From Pristionchus mayeri (lineage: Eukaryota; Nematoda; Chromadorea; Rhabditida; Neodiplogasteridae), in contig BTRK01000003.1 in the NCBI GenBank assembly GCA_036245805.1, forward strand, positions 7,502,001 through 7,566,000: a stretch of DNA of 64,000 nucleotides. The letters are read 5' to 3'. Of this stretch, positions 56,401 to 64,000 are shown piece after piece. The position numbers were made by a program, and so were the translations under genes. The notes beneath the pieces are model-generated. The model was given only the letters and a program-made list of their open reading frames with translations, searched no databases and had not been told where the DNA came from. Each line of letters starts with the position of its first letter. Position 1 is the stretch's first letter.

Positions 56401-58292
56401 GTCAGGGAATAGCTTCCTTTTGAGGAGATTGACTCGAACAAAGTACACCGACTTTCAAGATTTTGGCAGTGATGACGATGATTCGTAATTTTTAAAAATA
56501 TCGATTTTCTAGAAGTAGAAAAGTATATGCTCCAAAATTTCTTTATAATTTAAAACATTATAGTGGTAGATGACAATGCACTATTCATAAAGCCAGTATG
56601 TTCGATTCTCGAATCAAGATCAACGATCCTTTGATCAATGATCACTCGCTAATGACCGACTTCAATAATCTGTAAATCGTGCTACACTGAAGAAACCACT
56701 AGATCCCATATAGTTTTTGAAAGAATAACAAAGGGGCTTCTCACTCCACGATGCGAGATTATACAACGATTTTTTTCTTTTAGAATATGAGCTCGACAAA
56801 CAAATGTGCGTGCATCGCGAATATTTAACTTTTGGCAAAACCTGGTTTTCTCGCAGACCCTGAACGCAGGATATGATTCGAAGTTGTGAATATAATGAAC
56901 AAGTATTCCCCAAATATATGCTATCCAATCAGGTCGTGACTATTCAAGTGAAGTATTTTAGGCGAGCTCAAACTTCATGGTCGAAATCGTGCAAAACTTT
57001 TGTTACAACCTAATACTACGTGAGATACTCAATATAGTTGTTTTTTCTCTCCATTGTTTTGGGAAGACTCAATTGGTTGTGTTTTTTGCAATGAATTATC
57101 TAAGATACCAAAAGAACCTACTTAGCTACCGCTTCATTCCCCATCCTTTACAAATACTCTAAAAGATGCGAATCTCGCTATATTCTAGCCAATCTGCGTC
57201 ACATCCGTTGCGATTTAGCATTGCAATCAACGTTTTCGCTCTATTTATAGAGGCCAATGATTGGAATCTACTCTCGTTCGTTCGTAGGTGGGTTCAAAAT
57301 GATAAAAAAATGTACATGTCTCTCCATTCTTCACATTTTTACGAAAGTTCGAGCGCAGAGCGTATAGCTAATGAGGCGACAGCTACCCGACTTTGGTACA
57401 CTAATAGCGAACGAAAATGAAGAAACGCGCGCATTGAGGAGAGTAAGAGGAGAAAGATATAGAGAAAGAGAGCTTATGAGAAAGGATAGAAGAAGACTCA
57501 GCACATCCGAGCTGGCTGCGACACAACCTGTGCTTTTTGTTAGCTAGTATGCCCCGAAATTCTGGCCTTTTCATTTTCCACTCACTTTTGGGCGGTGGAG
57601 TGGTGAAGAGTATGTGAAATGAAGATACCGTCATCCAAATTGCGAACTCTATGGGAAATTTGCGGGGAAATATTCAGTACATCCTATATGAATGCGAGAA
57701 TACGCTTTCCCTTTCACATGCTATCTCTCTGTTCTGGAGTTCAACTTTCTGATACTAGGTTGCCTAGGCAAACAATTATAAATATTGTGTTTTCCTCTTG
57801 GTTTGTACCCAATGGACTGACGGAAATACGATTTATCTAATCTCTCACCTCATTGCTTTCCCACCACCAGGTACGCTAGAAGGACATTTTTGCATTTATT
57901 CTGTTATTTTTGACTGTTTATGGATATTCACGAAGTCACAACTCAACTTAGGTGATTCCAGTCATTTTTTCTGTTCGACATTCGTGAGGTTGAATACGAT
58001 TTGCGCACTTTTCTAGGTGATTTCACTCGCAGCATAGAATGTAATTATCTAATAATTGCGAATCTAACTCACCTCCTAACTCACTCAGGTGTGTTCGAAT
58101 GAGCCTAATTAACCCGATATTATCCCCGATCATTACATTTCTTGCATTTCTTTCGAATATTTTGTGATTTATCAAAATCAAATGATAATTTGATTTTCTC
58201 TCACCTCCCCGCTTGCCCTCACTCAGGGGGGCTAGAAACACCAGGCCAATCAGGAGAACGGCCGCACATCGCAACGAGATGCCCGCGACCAT
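47479..58292 (-). CDS. CX-module single-pass membrane protein, 11 exons, 334 residues
   Basis: Exons: 58292-58205, 55277-55187, 55011-54919, 54752-54699, 54554-54448, 54112-54033, 52363-52256, 52144-52103, 50531-50452, 50074-49994 and 47659-47479. All junctions agree in phase and total 1005 nt including TGA. The protein has a signal peptide (VAGISLRCAAVLLIGLVFLA), a Ser/Gly-rich stretch, an aromatic-rich part (LFYSYLPTYGYNS, VYHFYPRSHYH) and a short domain with possible N-glycosylation sites. Then comes a Cys module NCTTY...FCKIDELQ...WMCPKGTVCCDWECC, one TM helix (WLLIILATGVVIYY) and a basic tail ending APSFDLP. The C..C..CPxGTxCCxxxCC pattern just before a TM matches the nematode CX module of small cell-surface proteins of unknown ligand. 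Apparently intact. Four of its ten introns carry mobile or inverted-repeat elements. Confidence 0.7.
47871..49740. repeat. large palindrome, ~0.9-kb arms
   Basis: The left arm (47871-~48785) and right arm (~48845-49740) are inverted copies of about 95% identity by eye, around a ~60-bp centre. Outer marks: GAGTGACTATCTGAGAGAA at left and its inverse at right. Inner marks: ACGATACGTTTTCAATGAAA and TTTCATTGAAAACGTATCGT. No ORF of note in the arms. It lies between the CX exon (49994) and the TM exon (47659), so the pre-mRNA would fold into a long hairpin. It could be a foldback transposon or an inverted duplication. Confidence 0.9.
49795..49835 (-). repeat. partial copy of the CX exon edge
   Basis: The plus strand CCTGAACCCACTCTTGCTC repeats, with one change, the 3' edge and donor side of the CX exon (CCTGAATCCACTCTTGCTC at 49993-50011). 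It lies between the palindrome and the real exon, so the palindrome event probably included a short duplication of exon sequence. Confidence 0.6.
50656..51919. mobile_element. mariner-like non-autonomous element 1, 1264 bp
   Basis: Ends TTAGGTTGGTCATAAAGTTT and, inverted at the right, TCAGGTTGGTCATAAAGTTT, extending about 31 bp (to GCGCGATTTTG). Flanked by TA (50654-50655, 51920-51921). These termini resemble those of mariner elements. The interior has no transposase frame. In a CX gene intron. Confidence 0.85.
52634..53816. mobile_element. mariner-like non-autonomous element 2, 1183 bp
   Basis: Ends TCAGGTTGTGAAAAAAGTAA and, inverted at the right, TTATGTTGTGAAAAAAGTAA, flanked by TA. Internal blocks recur in element 3 (for example AAATTTTCG.TTCTG near the left and TTTTAGGCGTGCTCAAAC near the right). 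In another CX gene intron. Confidence 0.85.
55748..57013. mobile_element. mariner-like non-autonomous element 3, 1266 bp
   Basis: Ends TCAGGTTGTAACAAAAGTTT and, inverted at the right, TTAGGTTGTAACAAAAGTTT, flanked by TA. Terminal sequence is intermediate between elements 1 and 2, so the three are one diverged family. In the first intron of the CX gene. Confidence 0.85.
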
Positions 58293-60230
58293 GCGATTTG
58301 TACTGAAAATGAATTAATTTGTGCATTTTTTTCGGAAAGAAGCGTATTATGCGCACATGTCGCAACGGGAATATAGATGGGAACATCTACGCTTCAATCT
58401 GGCAACATGTGTTGGAGAAAACAATGACACATAATGTAATTGGCGATGGGAACAGCTCATATAACAAAGAAAGTCCTCTCGGAACAGCCCCATTGACATG
58501 GGAAAATGAATTTCAGTCTGAACTCCTTGCGATGAAAATAGCCTATCACGACGGTCATGGGAAAGGCACTATAATATTTTTACAAGAATGATGTATTAAT
58601 CAACAAAGTCAAAGTGATCATAAACAGGTATTGCGCGCTGTTGATATCGAGCTGGTAGTAAATCAAAATGAGAGAAACAAAAAAATAAAGGCAATTTAAG
58701 GTCGAATGGAAGTGGTAAGTATCTAAGAACTGAATGGTGCAATAAAAGGGCGCCAAAGTCAGGTGCAGCCAAGTTTTAGAATGAAGAAAAATATAGGCAT
58801 TGTGACTGGCGCCATTTTACGATGTTCTACCTTTAGAAGTAGGATTAGAAGTGGCTTAGCAAGACATTTCTTTTTTTTGATTCCGTACACTCTTTCGCAT
58901 AACAAAACAGTGCGATTACGAGCAAAATGGATGGATTAGGTTCTTGCGAAGCCTTCCCTGGTTGTAAGAAAGGTAGTAGTTTGCCATAGCGATAACAGTT
59001 CAGAAAACAGCGCGTGAAGACGTACGCACGTGAATATTGTGTATATCATTGCGAAGATACATGTGCGAAGCTCGAGAGAGGAAGAACGAGGTAGGAGAGG
59101 CAGAGGGAGAGAGGTGGAGGAGGAGGATAGAGATAAAGATAGAAAAGGCGAGATTATGCTCAGGTGAGAGACCGGGAGACGGGTGAAGGCAGAGGAGGGA
59201 GTGGGTAGAGAAAGAGGGAAATGTATGGCTTCATGAGGTGATAGTCGAGTAGAGGGGAAGGCTAGTGTCGATCTTGCGCACTGTTCACCACCTCCCTCTC
59301 TCCTTCCCTCTTCCACTCTTGTTAGTCTGACTAATGAGTAAGAATCAGAAATGAGAGGTGAGTTGCCGAGACTAGCAGGAGGCCGATAAATGATCGAGTT
59401 CTTTGAATTAAAAGGAGTTGGCCAGAGAATGGTGAGAGGGAGGAGATAGAGAGTAGGCGAGTGACAGATAGAAGAGAGAGAGTGGATCGTTTCTCTAAAG
59501 AAATTGAGTAATTCATTGCGGTTCCGCGTCCTTCAAGTAGAAAAAAGCAAATGGAATGGCCGGTCGCCGAACGATTAGAGGTGGAGAAAGGTATTCGAGT
59601 TCGAGAAACGATACCACACTCTATTCATTCTACACACTCTCTTGCAACTAGAGAGTATGTAAGATACATGCATGCTGACCTGTCGAACTCTGAGGTTTCA
59701 CACTTCATTCCGTTCCTAACGTTAGACGTGCGTGTGTTAAATTAGGACCGCGCTCTTAAGGCACAGAACAGCGAGAGTAAAACAGCTGCAGATGGGCGAG
59801 GATGAAGGTAGATACGGCATCGCAAGAAATCATATATTCGTTCTGCGCACTCTCTGGCCGATTAGAAGGGCGAGAGAGCAAACGGAATGAAGAGAGTAAT
59901 ATCTTGTGGCGCTGTTACTAGATGAAAGAGCTGGTCCATGCAGATCAGAAACGGAGGAAATAAGGATCAGAGTGAACAATCTGTGAGCTTGGAAAGGTGA
60001 AGATGACATAGGCAGTCGAAAAATGGCGATGCAAGTTTCGCTGACGACCATCATCATATCAATGAACTCATTTTGATGGGCATTCACTAACAGTCGAAGT
60101 GTGACAAATCGGAGAAACTCTAGATAAATAGTGGAGCAATTGCGCGGCCTTACGTAAACGATGCAAAGAAATCACCGAAACGGGAACGGGCAGAGAATGA
60201 GATGAAAGGGATCTAAACACTTCTACCAAA
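58293..60230. other. no gene; GA-rich low-complexity sequence
   Basis: About 59060-59230 is a purine-rich (GAGAGG/GAGGAG) tract, and several 'gcgcactctct' hairpin-MITE fragments occur. No frame with coding character. Confidence 0.5.
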
Positions 60231-60234
60231 TGTC

Positions 60235-61130
60235 AGCACAGCAAGAAAGTGTGCGGAACGATCTCCTTATCTGCGCTACTTAGCAAGTGTTAATGGGAAC
60301 GGTGCAAACAGTTCTCCGAAACGGATTAGAGAAAGGATCCTTCGAGGAATACTCTGGCTCTCTCCAAACCACACGCTCTCTCGGCGATTAGAGTGAGCGA
60401 GAGAGTGTATGATATGGAGAGAGTGAGACCATTGCTCGATCCTTCACTTGATAGGTCAACACTGCAAGAACGCCGAACGATATCTTTATCTGCACAATCG
60501 TGCAAGTGATAACCGAAAAGGTGAAAAGAACTGAATGAAGCGGGCTGCGTTGAAGGATGAACTGATGAACTAGCGATGGCTTTGCAAGCGACGATCGTCT
60601 TTCCGCGTACTCTTCCTTCGGGAGGACGAGATCATGCAGAATGATGATAGTATCTTCTTGTAAAATCACCATATTGGCGCTTAATTAGCGAACAGAGCAA
60701 GAAAGAGTGCGGAACGATCTCTTTATCTGCTCAACAGAGAGAGTGATAATGACAAGAGTAGAAAAACGACACCACAGTACCTTCTATCTAAAAACTCTCA
60801 CAAAGGAACCGGAAGAGGAATTGAAGATACGCTGACACGAATATCGATTTTTTCTGGTAGACAAAAAAAAGCGAAACGCTAGTTATCGTGACGACTTTGC
60901 AAGTGATATTGGGAGCAAAAATGAATTTACTGAACGGTTACGCAAAATGATGAACCCCTGCTCCCCCGATAGGCTAACACATGAAACGGAGCAAAAACAA
61001 TCCCTTTATATGCACAACTTTGCAAGTGATAATAAGTGACCCCTTCGCTGTTAGGCCAACAAAGCAAAAAAAGTAAGCAGGGCTCTCCATTCGTTCACAT
61101 TCTGCTCAAATAAATGATAATGGGACGATC
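60235..61130. repeat. degenerate tandem repeat, ~225-290-bp spacing
   Basis: Blocks of GCAAGAAAGTGTGCGGAACG then TCTCCTTATCTGC recur near 60241, 60463, 60693 and 60985, usually followed by CAACTTTGCAAGTGATAA. At least four diverged units. No ORF. Confidence 0.55.
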
Positions 61131-61294
61131 AATAGAGAATCGATGCCACAGACCCTCTATGCGCATGTTCGCAACGTGTCTGGTCAAGAGTGCGTGAAAA
61201 CGAAAAAGAGGACCGACCAAATGTCGAACTATGACGAGAAAGTGTTAGCAAGATGATTAGAGAGAAGATGGCTTGATAAGAACGAGCCCTATTC

Positions 61295-61447
61295 TAGGGT
61301 TCCCCCAATTGGGCTTTTTGGCCCAGTTGGGCTTCTACTTTCAAGTATGTTTCATTTGCGTTATATAACACATACATAAATCGCACATGAAACATACTTG
61401 AATGTAGAAGCCCAACAGGGCCAAAAAGCACAATTAGGGGAACCCTA
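61295..61447. mobile_element. hairpin MITE, 153 bp
   Basis: Terminal TAGGGTTCCCCCAATTGGGC at left; the right end, inverted, is TAGGGTTCCCCTAATTGTGC. Arms of about 65 bp pair almost fully (including AAGTATGTTTCAT), loop about 25 bp. Foldback MITE. Confidence 0.8.
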
Positions 61448-61592
61448 CTCTATGCATTCTGCATATCCAGACTTGTGAGAAAGTGCATAGAGTGAAGACC
61501 GTGATCGAATACATAAGAGGAAGTACGGGAGTAGATAGACGAGGCATGCACGCGCTAACAAGCCATAACATTGATAAGAGTAGTATCTCGCG

Positions 61593-62649
61593 ATTCCCCC
61601 ATGAGACTTCTTATTTATTACTCATCTACCTCTATGGCTACGAGTAGATTGTTTGACCAGATCGAGTGCCGCCCAGCACATTGCGAGAGACAGGGCACAT
61701 TCATCGATATCCAGCCAAATTAACTCGCCACAAACTCTAGAACTCTCCCCATGAGACTTCCCATCTATTACTCATCAGTCTCTATGGCTACCATTAGAGT
61801 TCGATTAAGGTGCCTTCGTCTCTCCAATGAGTACACACTCTAGACTGGTTGAGCAGTGAGGGAGGATTTTGAGAAAATAAAGGCCCGTTTATCGAAATTT
61901 AGCCTCCAATGATGTCCTGTGCCAGAGATGTGCTCAATCAAGCGCACATCAAATCATTTTGCCAGATACGTTTTGACGCAATCAATGGAATCTAGCCAAA
62001 TCAGCACGGAGTTCTATGAAAACGAGGATGTGGTTGCCAGTGATTTTGACATAGACGGAAAAGACTAGTGTGGCTCTCAATCTTGAACAGGGGTGTGCAA
62101 TAAGATATTCGCACTCCTTATTTTGCTGGCTCGCCCATCTGACCGGTGAGACAGCTTGCGAAATAATGAGTTCGAGAAACTTTTAGTATTGAAATATTGA
62201 GCGAGACAAGACGCTACAATCGACGTTGAGTGGAAATATTAAGTGATAACACTGAGAAGACCCGAGATTTCCCCATGAGATTTATTCTCATCAATCTCTA
62301 TGGCTACTAACGATTTGATTGGAGAGGGACTAGAGTGCACCCGTTATCTTGAGCGAGACGCTTAGGACAAAGCCGAATAACGTCGAGAACATTCTCTATG
62401 ACTACCCGTGGTCTAACTAGAGACAAAAGTGCCCACCATTGTGAGCGACGCTTACATTTAGCCCACCGCCTCATATCATATTGATTCTCGTAATTCTCCC
62501 ATGAGATTCATACTCATCTGTATCTATGGCTACCAGAGAATGACATGAGGGCATCATCTTGAGCGAGACATTAGGACCCTGGCCACAATAATACTCGAGA
62601 ATCTCGTAATTCTCCCATGGGATTCAGGCTCATCTGTCTCTAGGGCTAC
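61593..62649 (+). repeat. cluster of five ~45-bp motif copies
   Basis: The motif TCYCCCATGAGAYT, then an AT-rich gap of variable length, CTCATC, TCTCTATGGCTAC. Copies are at 61593-61641, 61742-61791, 62266-62306, 62491-62532 and 62608-62649. All have the same orientation but irregular spacing (100-525 bp). Between the later ones, GAGCGAGAC recurs. CCAT and ATGG near the two edges are inverted, so each copy could form a small stem. Nothing here is coding. Confidence 0.75.
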
Positions 62650-62699
62650 TAAGTGATGAGAACTCACCACCGGACTCTCCAAAATTGCTCACAATATCT

Positions 62700-63719
62700 C
62701 ACTACAAGTTCGCAGGCTTCCCCACTAGCCTAGTCTAGAAGTCGGAATGCACGTCTTCCAAGCCATTTTTTCGCTTTCAGGCCAGTGAAACGTGTGACTA
62801 AAGGATATACAAGGGTAGAGTGGCTGATGATTACGACTGAAGATGGAATGTCAATGATAATGAAAGTGATATTTGACTTAATAAGCGAAAAGGAAGAGTT
62901 TGCGAGATTGAGATGAGAAGAATGTCGAGCAAAAGCATCACGGCGGGGAAAACATGAAAGCATAACTCTCGATAATTGAACTTTTACCGTTTCTAGTGAA
63001 TTCAATACGTTAGTCTAACTACAGAACCAGTCCATCTCAGTGATTTATTGAAGTTTCTTAGTAAACTGACCGTCCACCTATGTTAGCTGTTTTTCAAATT
63101 CTAAGTGGCGACACATATGAGATTGTTTACTCTTTCTCGAGAGTTGCAAGCTGGAGTATCGAGTGTAAACTGAAATTGGTGAAATCTTGAGCACTAATTT
63201 TCATTGAACTAGAGGTAATATGACGCCACACTAATACGTTCTTCCCTCTTCCTCGAAGGTTCCCCTCCTGCAAGTCATAATATACCTGATGACAGGGAAA
63301 TCTGCAACTTCAAATTGGAACTGCACGGTCAAACGACCAAATCCGGATCATCGATGCCCAAAGGTGGCACAAGGGGGGAAAGGGTAAAGGGGGCAGACAA
63401 AGGAGAGAGGTCGGACTTTCGAAAGTGAAATCCCGCGGTTGTTCGATCGGCTCATTAGGCGCAATCACCCCCCCCCCCCCCCACCAGCATTGCCGCTTCA
63501 CTTTTGCGCATAGTTTCCTAGACAACTGTGTCGTTTTCTGCTTTTAGGCGTGTATTGACGCATTGCAAATTCAAAGGTTGTGGGAGTTAACGTTATAATG
63601 ACACATCAATTGTTTATTTACTAAATCGACTATAACCTTATTCCTCTGCGCAGCTATTTTCTTGATATTCTTTACCAATTCAGATTGAATTTTCATCATA
63701 AAGTGTTGATTTCAGACTA
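62700..63719. other. no gene recognised
   Basis: Short ORFs only. A poly-C run of about 16 bases is at 63467-63482. Confidence 0.4.
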
Positions 63720-63823
63720 ATGATAGCTCTAGTCTGCGTGTTGTCTATACTTCCCACAGCGGAATCGTTCTTGGCATCTGCCTTTTCCTCCGTCTCGCAA
63801 GCAGGAAGGACGTCCAATTGCCG
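63720..63823 (+). CDS. possible first exon of a secreted protein (partial)
   Basis: An ATG three bases after a TTTCAG acceptor (63711-63716) opens a frame with a signal-peptide-like start, MIALVCVLSILPTAESFLAS, followed by AFSSVSQAGR and NC. The frame meets a good donor, CCG|GTGAGC, at 63823 and would continue in phase 2 beyond or near the window edge. The acceptor next to the ATG fits a trans-spliced first exon. Without the next exon the call is weak. Confidence 0.3.
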
Positions 63824-64000
63824 GTGAGCGAGGGATTAATAGGATCTCAATCTCAAGAATGTAAAAATCTCAAAACATAGCACGACGTGGATAATCATTC
63901 CACCTCTGCTGAATGTTTTTATTGCAAAGCTACCGAGCTTTAGAACTATCCCCCGCTATTCTATATTCTCCTCTTTCTCGACCTCTATTCACGCTATTTA

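Noticed and set aside
60235..62649. CRISPR-like array
   Set aside because: Repeats are diverged, unequally spaced and in an intron-bearing eukaryotic context; no cas genes.

Overview
This is a eukaryotic, almost certainly nematode, genomic window. Genes are split by introns with TTTCAG-type acceptors. The only long open reading frames are LINE reverse transcriptases and a mariner transposase. One fully traceable gene encodes a CX-module membrane protein, a family known mainly from nematodes. The mix of RTE LINEs, mariner, hAT-like and TTAA-targeting elements with several decayed gene copies would suit a diplogastrid (Pristionchus-like) or related rhabditid. The species is an inference, and nothing here looks bacterial or viral. 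Most host genes in the window are duplicated, truncated or broken, and transposons fill many introns.

Layout. 1-2050: last exon of a rhomboid-family gene (copy A) and its 3' flank, duplicated at 35157-36240. 3025-4023: CDV3-like gene fragment with a stop codon at an exon end. 4238-9390 (minus): dead THAP/Kolobok-like transposase gene, split by an RTE LINE (5893-8694) with an 11-bp target duplication. 9402-13987: a TTAA-bounded repeat carrying a P2X7-C-terminal-domain-like gene, itself hit by a second RTE LINE (9799-12738). 36964-38608: the same repeat without the LINE, so the empty insertion site is present in the window. 14023-35262 (plus): rhomboid copy B, with EF-hand, TM1, loop, HxxxxN, TM5/6 and tail exons, one frameshift and no visible catalytic-serine exon. 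Its long introns hold a DOP1 (dopey) pseudogene (18938-23002), a mariner (25440-26514), a USP deubiquitinase fragment (minus, 26546-28940), an ionotropic-receptor-like gene (minus, 29127-32287) and an oppositely oriented receptor C-terminal fragment (33016-33682).

39285-40200 (minus): acidic Ser/Asp/Glu-rich protein gene. 43453-44784 (plus): intact but unrecognised six-exon gene whose last exon is repeated three times in tandem. 47479-58292 (minus): best-preserved gene of the window, 11 phase-consistent exons for a 334-residue CX-module membrane protein. Three 1.2-1.3-kb mariner-like non-autonomous elements and a 1.87-kb palindrome each sit in a different intron. A second transmembrane/tail exon pair at 46190-46690 has the same splice phase. 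58293-63716 has no gene I can support but holds repeat clusters, including five copies of a ~45-bp motif. 63720-63823 could be the first exon of a secreted protein running off the window.

The main lead is the association, in a TTAA-flanked mobile repeat, of a P2X7-C-like zinc-binding domain gene with a THAP transposase and with 287-bp MITEs sharing its terminus. Family names come from motif recognition by eye. No database search or alignment program was run, and exon ends are hand-read.
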